Notes: generated by a model not told the origin, from the sequence alone. 64,000 nt of DNA from Luteipulveratus mongoliensis (GCF_001190945.1 NZ_CP011112.1:1054001-1118000); one strand, 5' to 3'. Positions 31,753 through 40,713 are shown, numbered from the stretch's first letter. Numbers and translations are program-made.

Positions 31753-33347
31753 CTCTGTTGAAGACAGCAGTGGACACGAGTTCGCCTGATTACCAGGGCA
31801 ATCGGGACGCGATGCTGGCCAAGCTCGACGAGCTCTCGGACGAGCACGCGAAGGCTCTTGCGGGAGGCGGCGAGAAGTACGTCGACCGCCACCACGCGCG
31901 CGGCAAGCTCCTCGCCCGCGAGCGGATCGAGCTGCTCCTCGATCCGGACACCGCCTTCCTCGAGCTGTCGCCGCTGGCCGCATGGGGCTCGGACTTCGCG
32001 GTCGGGGCCAGCATCATCACCGGCATCGGTGTGGTCGAGGGCGTCGAGTGCCTCATCGTCGCCAACGACCCGACCGTCAAGGGTGGCAGCAGCAACCCCT
32101 GGACCATGCGAAAAGGCGCACGTGCCAACGACATTGCTCGACAGAACCGACTCCCGGTGATCTCCCTGGTCGAGTCCGGTGGCGCTGACCTGCCGACGCA
32201 GAAGGAGATCTTCATTCCGGGCGGTCGGGCCTTCCGCGACCTGACCCAGCTGTCCGCCGACGGCATTCCGACCATCGCCATCGTCTTCGGCAACTCGACC
32301 GCCGGCGGTGCGTACATCCCGGGCATGTCCGACCACGTGGTGATGATCAAGGAGCAGTCCAAGGTCTTCTTGGCGGGACCGCCACTGGTCAAGATGGCGA
32401 CCGGCGAGGACGCGGACGACGAGTCGCTCGGTGGCGCCGAGATGCACTCTCGCACCTCAGGACTCGCCGACTACTTCGCCGCCGATGAGCATGATGCCCT
32501 CCGTATCGGGCGACGGATCGTGGCCCGGCTCAACTGGCGCAAGGAGGGGCCGGCGCCGAGCGCGGAGGTGACGGCTCCGGCGTACGACGACGATGACCTG
32601 CTCGGTGTCGTGCCCGGCGACCTCAAGGTGCCGTTCGACCCGCGCGAGGTCATCGCACGGGTCGTCGACGGCTCGGACTTCGATGAGTTCAAGGCGCTCT
32701 ACGGGTCGAGCCTGGTCACCGGTTGGGCTCAGGTGCACGGCTATCCGGTGGGCATCCTGGCTAATGCACGGGGCGTCCTGTTCAGCGAAGAGGCCCAGAA
32801 GGCAACGCAATTCATCCAGCTCGCCAACCGGAGCAGCACGCCGCTGCTCTTCCTGCACAACACGACCGGCTACATGGTGGGTGCGGAGTACGAGCAGGCC
32901 GGCATCATCAAGCACGGCGCGATGATGATCAACGCGGTCTCCAACTCGAAGGTCCCGCACATCTCGGTGCTGATGGGTGCGTCGTACGGCGCGGGCCACT
33001 ACGGCATGTGCGGCAGGGCGTTCGACCCGCGCTTTCTCTTCGCCTGGCCGTCAGCCAAGTCAGCCGTCATGGGTGGTGCACAGCTGGCGGGTGTGCTGTC
33101 GATCGTGGCGCGAGCGTCAGCGGCGGCCAAGGGCAATCCCTATGACGAAGAAGGCGATGCGGCCATTCGCAAGATCGTCGAGGACCAGATCGAGGCAGAG
33201 TCGCTGCCGGCGGTGCTCAGCGGTCGGCTCTACGACGACGGCATCATCGACCCGCGCGACACCCGAACCGTGCTGGGGCTGTGCCTGTCGGCCATCGCCA
33301 GCGGACCTGTGGAAGGCGCCGACGGCTTCGGCGTCTTCCGGATGTGA
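31749..33347 (+). CDS. acyl-CoA carboxylase carboxyltransferase subunit (methylcrotonyl/geranyl-CoA type)
   Basis: A 532-residue carboxyltransferase beta subunit, transferring CO2 from carboxybiotin to an acyl-CoA. Landmarks are VESGGADLPTQKEIF, VFGNSTAGGAYIPGM (N-domain oxyanion region), KVFLAGPPLVKMATGE, GGAEMHSRTSGLADYFA and, in the C-domain, GASYGAGHYGMCGRAFDPRFLFAWPSA with MGGAQLAGV. These fit the MccB/AtuC/LiuB and mycobacterial AccD2 group. It pairs with the downstream biotin carboxylase subunit. The acyl-CoA specificity (branched, unsaturated) is an inference from operon context. Confidence 0.9.
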   Translation: MTLLKTAVDTSSPDYQGNRDAMLAKLDELSDEHAKALAGGGEKYVDRHHARGKLLARERIELLLDPDTAFLELSPLAAWGSDFAVGASIITGIGVVEGVECLIVANDPTVKGGSSNPWTMRKGARANDIARQNRLPVISLVESGGADLPTQKEIFIPGGRAFRDLTQLSADGIPTIAIVFGNSTAGGAYIPGMSDHVVMIKEQSKVFLAGPPLVKMATGEDADDESLGGAEMHSRTSGLADYFAADEHDALRIGRRIVARLNWRKEGPAPSAEVTAPAYDDDDLLGVVPGDLKVPFDPREVIARVVDGSDFDEFKALYGSSLVTGWAQVHGYPVGILANARGVLFSEEAQKATQFIQLANRSSTPLLFLHNTTGYMVGAEYEQAGIIKHGAMMINAVSNSKVPHISVLMGASYGAGHYGMCGRAFDPRFLFAWPSAKSAVMGGAQLAGVLSIVARASAAAKGNPYDEEGDAAIRKIVEDQIEAESLPAVLSGRLYDDGIIDPRDTRTVLGLCLSAIASGPVEGADGFGVFRM

Positions 33348-33370
33348 GGACGCGATGCTAACCAATCTCG

Positions 33371-33522
33371 CTGGTCGAGTAGCCGGAGCGGGTCTCGATA
33401 CGAGGCTCCGCAAGCTCCGCTTCTACTCGACCCAAGTACCGGAGGCGTATCGAGACCCGGTGACGATCGCACCTGGTCTCGATACGGGCTCGCCTAGCGG
33501 CTCGCCCTACTCGACCGGCGGT
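33371..33522. repeat. repeat cluster between the two carboxylase subunit genes
   Basis: Between the carboxyltransferase stop and the biotin carboxylase start lie a forward left half (33371-33389), a complete reverse element (33391-33432), a forward right half (33438-33457) and another complete reverse element (33474-33522). This is the only place where the operon's start/stop overlaps are broken before the regulator. Confidence 0.85.
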
Positions 33523-33542
33523 GGTGGAGAGGTGTGGCCTCT

Positions 33543-35744
33543 ATGAGATCTGTGCTGGTGGCGAACCGCGGGGAGATCGCGCGGCGGGTGTTCCGGACGT
33601 GTCGAGATCTCGGGCTGTCCACGGTGGCGGTCTACTCCGATGCGGACGTCGACGCACCGTTCGTCCGTGAGGCCGATGCGGCCGTACGACTGCCCGGCAC
33701 CGCGCCCACCGACACCTACCTGCGCGGTGAGCTGATCGTCGAGGCCGCGCAGCGCGCGGGTGCGGACGCTGTGCACCCCGGCTACGGATTCCTGTCCGAG
33801 AACGCCGACTTCGCGCGGGCCGTGATCGATGCGGGCCTCACATGGATCGGACCGCCTCCCAAGGCGATTGACGCGATGGGCTCCAAGATCGAGGCCAAGC
33901 GGATCATGGCTGACGCCGGTGTCCCGCTGCTCGACAACCTCGATCCCGAGGCGATCACCGAGAGCGATCTGCCGGTCCTGGTCAAGGCGTCTGCCGGTGG
34001 CGGTGGTCGCGGCATGCGCGTGGTGCGCGCGCTGGCCGATCTGCCCGCCGAGCTGAACGCCGCACGGGCTGAGGCGAAGTCGGCCTTCGGTGACGCGACT
34101 GTGTTCTGCGAGCCCTACATCGAGTCCGGGCATCACATCGAGGTCCAGGTGATGGCAGACCGCGACGGCACGGTGTGGGCCGTCGGTGAGCGCGAGTGCT
34201 CGATCCAGCGGCGGCACCAGAAGGTCGTCGAGGAAGCGCCGTCGCCTCTCGTTGAGCGGCTTAGCGAGACGGCGATGCCGGCCGGAGGGAGCCTGCGACC
34301 TCGGCCGGAGGAGGAGGGTCGTCCAAAGGGAACACGTCACGGTATGCGGGAGCAGCTCTTCGACGCTGCCGTGAAGGCGGCGCAGGCCATTGGCTATGAA
34401 GGCGCCGGCACCGTTGAGTTCCTCGCGGATGACAAGGGTCGGTTCTTCTTCTTGGAGATGAACACCCGGCTCCAGGTCGAGCATCCCGTCACCGAGCTCA
34501 CCACGCGAACTGACGTGGTACGCCTACAGATCGACGTGGCGCGCGGCGTTCCGCTCCCGGAGGTTCAGCCGAGCTCCAACGGCGCCGCGATCGAGGTCCG
34601 GCTCTACGCGGAGGACCCGGCGCAGCAGTGGCAGCCGCAGAGCGGCACGCTGCACCGCTTTGAGATCCCTGGCGTACGAAGCGAGTTCGGTGATCTGGAT
34701 GGTGCTGGTGTCCGTCTCGACTCGGGTGTCGAGAGCGGATCGGAGGTCAGCGTCTTCTACGACCCGATGCTGGCCAAGGTGATCTCGTGGGCGCCGCGAC
34801 GGTCCGACGCGGCCGCGGCACTGGCCGGTGCGCTCAGCCGCGCGCGGATCCACGGCGTGCGCACCAACCGCGATCTCCTCGTCCGGGTGCTGCGGCACGA
34901 GGCGTTCCTTGCGGGCGAGACGGACACGGCGTTCTTCGACACGCACGGTCTGGCGAAGCTCGCTGCGCCCCTGGCAGATTCGGACGCCGAGGCGCTCTCG
35001 GCGGTCGCGGCGGCGCTTGCTGACGCGGCGCGGCGGCAGGCAACCGCACGCGTACAGCCGGGCCTGCCCAGCGGATGGCGCAACCTGCCCTCGCAACCGC
35101 AGCGGAAGACGTACGTCGGGGAGCAGGAGCATGAGGTCGCTTATCGGATTGACCGGGGTCGACTGCGACTCGACGGTCGTGACGACGTCACGCTGATCAG
35201 CAGTGCGCCGGATGAGGTCGTGCTCGAGGTGGCAGGCGTACGAAGGGTTTTCGAGGTTTCGTCGCCTGGTCTCGATACGGCTCGCCCTGGGGGGCTCGCC
35301 TACTCGACCAGCGGAGCCGCTGGTCGAGTAGGCGGAGCGCTAGCGGAGCCGTATCGAGACGAAGGCCATGTCTACGTGGACTCGGCGCTGGGGTCGGTGT
35401 CGTTGGTGGCGGTCGAGCGGTTCCCCGACCCGACGTCGAGCGTCGCCCCGGGATCCCTGGTCGCACCGCTGCCGGGCGTCGTGATGTCCGTGCTGGTCGC
35501 AGCGGGTGACGAGGTGACCGAGGGCCAGCCGTTGCTGGTGCTCGAAGCCATGAAGATGCAGCACACCATCGCGGCGCCTACCACCGGCGTGGTGACCGAG
35601 CTGCCCGTCACCCAGAACCAGCACGTCGAGGTCGGCAGCGTGCTGGCCGTCGTATCTCCCAGCGGCGACGATGCCGGCTCGGAGGAGCCTGCGACGCCGA
35701 CCGGAGAAGGAGCGCGACAAACGACTCAGAAGGAGAGCGCATGA
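33543..35744 (+). CDS. biotin carboxylase / biotin carboxyl carrier subunit of acyl-CoA carboxylase, with two in-frame insertions
   Basis: The 733-residue alpha subunit has a biotin carboxylase domain (SVLVANRGEIARRVFRTC, ATP-grasp KASAGGGGRGMRVV, NTRLQVEHPVTE), a linker and a C-terminal biotinyl domain with EAMKMQH, biotinylated at K671. Two stretches are unusual. Residues ~236-266 (LVERLSETAMPAGGS and on) interrupt the ATP-grasp domain after VVEEAPSP. Residues ~575-606 (LDTARPGGLAYSTSGAAG and on) are encoded by two dispersed palindromic elements in the linker before the biotinyl domain. Frame is kept in both. The ATG at 33543 is preferred over a GTG at 33534, which lies only one base from the GGAGAGG ribosome site. 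Confidence 0.9.
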   Translation: MRSVLVANRGEIARRVFRTCRDLGLSTVAVYSDADVDAPFVREADAAVRLPGTAPTDTYLRGELIVEAAQRAGADAVHPGYGFLSENADFARAVIDAGLTWIGPPPKAIDAMGSKIEAKRIMADAGVPLLDNLDPEAITESDLPVLVKASAGGGGRGMRVVRALADLPAELNAARAEAKSAFGDATVFCEPYIESGHHIEVQVMADRDGTVWAVGERECSIQRRHQKVVEEAPSPLVERLSETAMPAGGSLRPRPEEEGRPKGTRHGMREQLFDAAVKAAQAIGYEGAGTVEFLADDKGRFFFLEMNTRLQVEHPVTELTTRTDVVRLQIDVARGVPLPEVQPSSNGAAIEVRLYAEDPAQQWQPQSGTLHRFEIPGVRSEFGDLDGAGVRLDSGVESGSEVSVFYDPMLAKVISWAPRRSDAAAALAGALSRARIHGVRTNRDLLVRVLRHEAFLAGETDTAFFDTHGLAKLAAPLADSDAEALSAVAAALADAARRQATARVQPGLPSGWRNLPSQPQRKTYVGEQEHEVAYRIDRGRLRLDGRDDVTLISSAPDEVVLEVAGVRRVFEVSSPGLDTARPGGLAYSTSGAAGRVGGALAEPYRDEGHVYVDSALGSVSLVAVERFPDPTSSVAPGSLVAPLPGVVMSVLVAAGDEVTEGQPLLVLEAMKMQHTIAAPTTGVVTELPVTQNQHVEVGSVLAVVSPSGDDAGSEEPATPTGEGARQTTQKESA
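34248..34343. repeat. in-frame insertion of ~96 bases in the biotin carboxylase domain
   Basis: It begins CTCGTTGAGCGGCTTAGCGA and encodes ~31 residues absent from other biotin carboxylases as I recall them. Its start resembles the second repeat type (GGTTGAGC) seen at 48156; no second copy of the full insert is seen in this window. Confidence 0.55.
35267..35360. repeat. two head-to-head palindromic repeats inside the biotin carboxylase gene
   Basis: A reverse element (35267-35314, TGGTCTCGATACGG to CTACTCGACCAGCGG) and a forward one (35318-35360, CGCTGGTCGAGTAGGC to CCGTATCGAGAC) face each other. They are read in frame without a stop and add about 32 residues. Confidence 0.85.
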
Positions 35745-36919
35745 GTGAATCCCAGGGGCTGCAGTTCGTGGAGTCCGAGGAGGTTGTCGCGCTGCGCGCG
35801 TCAGTGGGCCAGCTGGCGAGCAAGTACGGCTGGGAGTACCACGACAAGAAGGCTCGCGCCCACGAGAGCATGACCGAGCTGTGGGCGGATGCCGGCGCGG
35901 CAGGGTTCCTGGGCGTGAACATCGCCGAGGAGTACGGCGGTGGCGGGGCCGGTATCTACGAGCTCTCGGTCGTCCTCGAGGAGCTGGCGACCAACGGCTG
36001 CCCGCCGCTGATGATGGTCGTGTCGCCGGCGATCTGCGGGACGATCATCGGCCGCTTCGGCACCGATGAGCAGAAGAAGCAGTGGCTCCCGGGCTTCGCT
36101 GACGGATCGAAGATCATGGCGTTCGGCATCACTGAGCCCGACGCCGGCTCCAACTCGCACCAGATCACCACGACGGCACGTCGGGACGGCGACGACTGGC
36201 TGCTCAAGGGCCAGAAGGTCTTCATCTCCGGTGTCGACACGGCCGATGCGGTTCTGATCGTCGCGCGGACCGAGGAGGCGAAGACCGGCAAGCTCCGGCC
36301 CGCGTTGTTCGCGGTGCCGACGGACGCTGCGGGGTTCGACGCGAAGCCCATCGAGATGGACATCCACGAGCCGGAGAAGCAGTTCACGATCTTCCTGGAC
36401 GACGTCCGGCTCCCCAAGGAAGCGCTGATCGGCGAGGGCGACGCCGCGCTGATGCAGCTGTTCGCGGGCCTCAACCCCGAGCGGATCATGGCGTCAGCCA
36501 TCGCCGTCGGGGCGGGAAGGTTCGCGCTCAACCGAGCAGCGGCGTACGCCAAGGAGCGTGAGGTCTGGGGCAAGCCGATCGGCACGCACCAGGGCGTCGC
36601 GCACCCGCTGGCCAAGAGCCATGTCGAGATCGAGCTGGCCAAGCTGATGATGCAGAAGGCCGCCACGTTGTACGACGCGGGCGACGACTTCGGCGCGGGG
36701 GAAGCCGCCAACATCGCCAAGTACGCCGCCGCGGAGGCGAGCATTGCGGCGCTGGACAACGCGATCCAGACGCACGGCGGCAACGGCCTCACCCGGGAGT
36801 ACGGCCTCGCCTCGATGCTCAGCTCGTCGCGGATCGCGCGGGTGGCGCCGGTCAGCCGGGAGATGATTCTCAACTTCGTCGCCCAGCACTCACTGGGTCT
36901 GCCAAAGTCTTACGGATGA
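35741..36919 (+). CDS. acyl-CoA dehydrogenase
   Basis: A 392-residue FAD acyl-CoA dehydrogenase. AFGITEPDAGSNSHQITTTA is the FAD/substrate signature, WLLKGQKVFISGVDTADAVLIVART the middle beta domain, and QTHGGNGLTREYGLASMLSSSRIARV the C-terminal signature with the catalytic-region Glu. It would introduce the double bond needed before carboxylation (isovaleryl- or citronellyl-CoA-like). It overlaps the carboxylase stop and the next gene start by four bases each. Confidence 0.9.
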   Translation: MSESQGLQFVESEEVVALRASVGQLASKYGWEYHDKKARAHESMTELWADAGAAGFLGVNIAEEYGGGGAGIYELSVVLEELATNGCPPLMMVVSPAICGTIIGRFGTDEQKKQWLPGFADGSKIMAFGITEPDAGSNSHQITTTARRDGDDWLLKGQKVFISGVDTADAVLIVARTEEAKTGKLRPALFAVPTDAAGFDAKPIEMDIHEPEKQFTIFLDDVRLPKEALIGEGDAALMQLFAGLNPERIMASAIAVGAGRFALNRAAAYAKEREVWGKPIGTHQGVAHPLAKSHVEIELAKLMMQKAATLYDAGDDFGAGEAANIAKYAAAEASIAALDNAIQTHGGNGLTREYGLASMLSSSRIARVAPVSREMILNFVAQHSLGLPKSYG

Positions 36920-37701
36920 CGGACACTTCAAATTCGTTGGTAACACTTGCCGTTGATGCAGGTGTTGCCACGATCACCCTTGACTCGCCGCACAACCGGA
37001 ACGCTCTGTCGAGTGCGCTGGTGACCCAGCTGAAAGATCGCCTACAGGCGGCCAAAGGCGATACGTCCGTGCGGGCCGTCGTACTCACGCACACGGGGAC
37101 GACCTTCTGTGCGGGCGCGGACCTCACGGAGGCGTCCGGCGGGTCGATGAGCGACGGTGCGACTCAGCTGCTCCACCTGCTGCGGCTGATCATCGACCAG
37201 CCACAGCCCGTCATCGCTCACCTCAAGGGACACGTCCGTGCCGGCGGCCTCGGCCTGGTCGGCGCCTGCGACATGGTGGTCGCGGGTCCGGAGTCGACGT
37301 TCGCGTTCACCGAGTCGCGGCTCGGTCTGGCGCCCGCGATCATCTCGCTGACCGTGCTGCCGCGGCTGACCAACCGCGCCGCGTCCCGCTACTTCCTCAC
37401 GGGCGAGAAGTTCGACGCGGCGACAGCAGCAGAGATCGGCCTGGTGACCGACGTGGGGGAGGACGCCGAGGCCGGGCTCGCCGCCATCCTCGACGCGTTG
37501 CGCAAGGCTTCCCCGCAGGGGTTGCGCGAGACCAAGAGACTCACGACGGCCGGCGTACGACGGACCCTCACCGATGGTGGGGGAGCGATGACTGAGCTGT
37601 CGTCGTGGCTGTTCGGCTCCGAGGAGGCCCGCGAGGGCATGCTGTCGTTCCTGGAGCGGCGCCCGCCGCGCTGGGCCCCATCGCAGGAGGAAAGCGCATG
37701 A
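36916..37701 (+). CDS. enoyl-CoA hydratase/isomerase family protein
   Basis: A 261-residue crotonase-fold enzyme that would hydrate the carboxylated enoyl-CoA. FCAGADLTEASGG gives the first oxyanion-hole element, AHLKGHVRAGGLGLVGACDMVVA the second, and FTESRLGLAPAIISLTVLPRL carries the Glu of the active site. In the Pseudomonas pathway this step is LiuC or AtuE (3-methyl- or isohexenyl-glutaconyl-CoA hydratase). It is coupled to both neighbours by four-base overlaps. Confidence 0.9.
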   Translation: MTDTSNSLVTLAVDAGVATITLDSPHNRNALSSALVTQLKDRLQAAKGDTSVRAVVLTHTGTTFCAGADLTEASGGSMSDGATQLLHLLRLIIDQPQPVIAHLKGHVRAGGLGLVGACDMVVAGPESTFAFTESRLGLAPAIISLTVLPRLTNRAASRYFLTGEKFDAATAAEIGLVTDVGEDAEAGLAAILDALRKASPQGLRETKRLTTAGVRRTLTDGGGAMTELSSWLFGSEEAREGMLSFLERRPPRWAPSQEESA

Positions 37702-38519
37702 AATCGCTGCAAGGCCGCACGATCCTGATGTCCGGCGGCAGTCGCGGGATCGGCCTCGCGATCGCGCTGCGGGCTGCCCGCGACGGCGCCAACGTCGCGA
37801 TCCTGGCCAAGACCGACCAGCCGCACCCCAAGCTCGAGGGCACTATCCACACCGCGGCCGATGAGATCCGCAAGGCGGGCGGTCAGGCCCTGCCCGTCCT
37901 CGGTGACGTCCGCAACGACGAGCAGGTGCAGGCGGCCGTCGATCAGACGGTGGCCGAGTTCGGCGGCATCGACATCGTCGTCAACAACGCCAGCGCGATC
38001 GACCTGTCCAAGACCCCGGACCTGGCGATGAAGAAGTACGACCTCATGCAGGACATCAACTGTCGCGGCTCGTTCCTGCTGTCGAAGACGGCCCTCCCGC
38101 ACCTGCAGAAGTCGAGCAACGCGCACATCCTGACGCTCTCACCGCCGCTCAACCTCGACCCCAAGTGGGCGGGTGGCCACCTCGGTTACACGATCGCGAA
38201 GTACGGGATGAGCCTGACGACGCTAGGTCTCGCCGAGGAGCTGAAAGACCGTGGTATCTCAGTGAACTCGCTGTGGCCGCGCACGATGATCGCGACCGCT
38301 GCGGTGCTCAACCTGCTCGGTGGTGAGCAGGTGATGGCGACGTCCCGCAAGCCAGAGATCGTCGCCGACGCGGCGTACGCCATCCTCACCAAACCTCCAC
38401 GCGAGGTGACGGGACAGTTCCTGATCGATGACGAGGTGCTGGCTGCCGAGGGCGTCACCGACCTCTCGTCGTACGCCACCGGTGACGGCGAGCTGGCCCC
38501 GGATATTTTCCTGGACTGA
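37698..38519 (+). CDS. SDR-family oxidoreductase (HSDL2/AtuB-AtuG-like)
   Basis: A 273-residue short-chain dehydrogenase. The cofactor motif is MSGGSRGIGLAIALRAA near the N-terminus, NNAS follows at ~90, and the catalytic residues lie in LGYTIAKYGM (Tyr and Lys four apart), preceded by LTLSPPLN where SDRs carry Ser. The long loop GTIHTAADEIRKAGGQ and the DEVLAAEGVTDLSSYA end fit the HSDL2-like group that accompanies branched acyl-CoA operons. The start ATG at 37698 overlaps the hydratase stop. The substrate is inferred to be an alcohol or hydroxyacyl intermediate. Confidence 0.88.
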   Translation: MKSLQGRTILMSGGSRGIGLAIALRAARDGANVAILAKTDQPHPKLEGTIHTAADEIRKAGGQALPVLGDVRNDEQVQAAVDQTVAEFGGIDIVVNNASAIDLSKTPDLAMKKYDLMQDINCRGSFLLSKTALPHLQKSSNAHILTLSPPLNLDPKWAGGHLGYTIAKYGMSLTTLGLAEELKDRGISVNSLWPRTMIATAAVLNLLGGEQVMATSRKPEIVADAAYAILTKPPREVTGQFLIDDEVLAAEGVTDLSSYATGDGELAPDIFLD

Positions 38520-38522
38520 TCC

Positions 38523-39146
38523 ATGACCTCCTCGACCAGAGTCACGAAGACGCGCGAGCCGCAGCAGGATCGCAGCCGCGCGACGCAGCAGCGCCTGCTC
38601 GAGACCGCGGTCGAGTGCCTGGCCGAGCTGGGCTGGGCGGCGACAAGCGTCGGGCTGGTCGCCGAGCGGGCCGGGGTGTCGCGCGGCGCGGCACAGCACC
38701 ACTTCCCGACGCGGGAGGCGCTGTTCATGGCGGCCGTCGACCACATGGGTGAGCAGCGCGGTCAGGAGTTGCGGGGCCAGGCGGCCGAGCTACCGGACGG
38801 GCCCGATCGCACGCTGGCCGTCCTCGAGCTGATCAGCGGGTTCTACATCGGGCCGCTGTTCCGCGCCGCTCTTCAGGTCTGGGTGACGGCGTCCTCAGAC
38901 GAGGCCTTGCGAGCCAAGGTGATCCCGCTCGAGGCGCGGTTCGGCCGCGAGGTGCACGCCGCCACGGTTGAACTGCTGGGACTCGATGAGTCCGTCGAGG
39001 GCGTACGCGAGACCGTGATGGCGACCCTCGACCTGGTGCGCGGCCTCGCCCTCGCCGACATCCTGACCGACGACTCACGCCGCCGCACCCAGGTGCTGCG
39101 GCAGTGGGCCTCCGTGCTCGACCAGACCCTTGAGATGGGAGTCTGA
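38523..39146 (+). CDS. TetR-family regulator embedded in the catabolic operon
   Basis: A 207-residue regulator: TQQRLLETAVECLAELGWAATSVGLVAERAGVSRGAAQHHFPTREALF is the DNA-binding domain (residues ~18-65). It starts 3 bases after the SDR stop and ends 2 bases before the acyl-CoA synthetase, so it is part of the operon and may autoregulate. The palindrome at 28935-28950 is the best candidate operator. AtuR of Pseudomonas is also a TetR protein, but standing in the same position of a pathway is not proof of orthology. Confidence 0.88.
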   Translation: MTSSTRVTKTREPQQDRSRATQQRLLETAVECLAELGWAATSVGLVAERAGVSRGAAQHHFPTREALFMAAVDHMGEQRGQELRGQAAELPDGPDRTLAVLELISGFYIGPLFRAALQVWVTASSDEALRAKVIPLEARFGREVHAATVELLGLDESVEGVRETVMATLDLVRGLALADILTDDSRRRTQVLRQWASVLDQTLEMGV

Positions 39147-39148
39147 AC

Positions 39149-40705
39149 GTGACCACCGACCGTCTGATCACCGACAAGCTCGAGCACTGGGCGCAGACGC
39201 AACCCGATGCGCCGGCCATCGACTTCCAGGACCAGGCGCTGACCTGGGCTGAGTTCCGCGATCGGGTGCATCAGGTCAGCGGAGGTCTGCTGGCGCTCGG
39301 CGTCTCAGGGGGCGACCGCGTCGCGACCTTCGACAAGAACCACCTCGCCGGCATCGAGGTCAGCCTCGGCGCCTCGGCCATCGGAGCCGCCCACGCGATC
39401 CTCAACTGGCGACTCATCGGCGACCAGCTCGCGTACGTCCTCAAGGACTCCGCACCCACGGTCGTCTTCGTGGGTGCCGAGCTGCTGCCGGCGTACGACG
39501 CGATCAAGGACCAGCTCACCGGCGTACAACGTGTGATCGTCGTGGGTGGCGACGCGGACGGTTATGAGCCGTGGCTGGCGCGCGCCGAGCCGGTCGAGCC
39601 GCTGCGTGAGGTCAAGGCTGATGAGACGGCGTTGATCATGTATTCGTCTGGTACGACTGGGTTCCCGAAGGGTGTCGAGCTCACTCACCGCAACCTGAAC
39701 ACTCACAGCGCCCTCTCCCAGGGCGAGCTCGACGCGGCCCCGGACTCCGTCTCCCTGGTGGCCATGCCGCTGTTTCACGTTGGCGGCACCTGCTATGCGC
39801 TGGGTCGCATCGCGCGCGGCTCCCACCTGATTCTTATCCGCGAGGTCGACCCGGCACTCCTGCTGGCGGCGATGGGCCAGGGCGTGACGCACATCTTTCT
39901 GGTGCCTGCGGTCGTCGGCATGGTTCTCGCAGCAGGCGACGGCGCGATCGCGTTGTTCGCGGGGCTGGACGAGCTCATCTACGGCGCATCGCCGATGCCG
40001 TTGCCGATGCTGCGGCGAGCCCTCGAGGTCTGGCCTGACGTCGACCTGGTCCAGGTCTACGGGATGACGGAGTTCGCGGGTGTGATCTCGAGGCTGACCC
40101 CGGAGGCGCATCGGGACACCGAGCACCCGGAGCGGCTGACCTCGGCCGGCCAGGCGATTCCCGGCGCCGAGATGCGCATCGTCGATCCGGCGACCCTGGA
40201 GGACGTCGAGCCCGGGCAGGTCGGTGAGGTGTGGTTCCGCACCGCACAGACGATGAAGGGCTACCTCGGCAACCCGGATGCGACCGCAGAGGCCAAGACC
40301 AGCGACGGCTGGATGCGCACCGGCGACCTCGGCCACGCCGACGAGGACGGCTTCGTCTTCATCGTGGATCGCATCAAGGACATGATCATCAGCGGCGGCG
40401 AGAACATCTACGCGCCCGAGGTCGAGAACGTCCTGGCCGCTCACCCGGCGGTGGCCGAGGCGGTGATCATCGGCGTACCCGACGAGAAGTGGGGCGAGGT
40501 CGTCAAGGCCGTCGTGGCGCTGGCGCCGGACCAGAGCCTGACCGCCGAGGAGCTGATCGCCTACAGCCGCGAACGGCTGGCGCACTACAAGTGCCCGCGC
40601 AGCGTCGACTTCATGGAGGCGCTGCCCCGCAACCCGTCGGGCAAGGTGCTCAAGCGCGACCTGCGCAAACCGCACTGGGACGGTCGCGACCGCACGGTCA
40701 TCTAG
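39149..40705 (+). CDS. acyl-CoA synthetase (AMP-forming, FadD-like)
   Basis: A 518-residue ANL-superfamily ligase that activates a carboxylic acid to its CoA ester via an acyl-adenylate. ALIMYSSGTTGFPKGVEL is the AMP-binding P-loop (~residues 162-179), YGASPMPLPML and QVYGMTEFAG lie in the core, TGDLGHADEDGFVFIVDRIKDMI is the hinge, and PRNPSGKVLKRDL holds the C-terminal catalytic Lys. The GTG start lies 2 bases after the TetR stop. It supplies the CoA ester for the upstream dehydrogenase and carboxylase. A long perfect hairpin follows the stop. Confidence 0.92.
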   Translation: MTTDRLITDKLEHWAQTQPDAPAIDFQDQALTWAEFRDRVHQVSGGLLALGVSGGDRVATFDKNHLAGIEVSLGASAIGAAHAILNWRLIGDQLAYVLKDSAPTVVFVGAELLPAYDAIKDQLTGVQRVIVVGGDADGYEPWLARAEPVEPLREVKADETALIMYSSGTTGFPKGVELTHRNLNTHSALSQGELDAAPDSVSLVAMPLFHVGGTCYALGRIARGSHLILIREVDPALLLAAMGQGVTHIFLVPAVVGMVLAAGDGAIALFAGLDELIYGASPMPLPMLRRALEVWPDVDLVQVYGMTEFAGVISRLTPEAHRDTEHPERLTSAGQAIPGAEMRIVDPATLEDVEPGQVGEVWFRTAQTMKGYLGNPDATAEAKTSDGWMRTGDLGHADEDGFVFIVDRIKDMIISGGENIYAPEVENVLAAHPAVAEAVIIGVPDEKWGEVVKAVVALAPDQSLTAEELIAYSRERLAHYKCPRSVDFMEALPRNPSGKVLKRDLRKPHWDGRDRTVI

Positions 40706-40713
40706 CCCCACAA

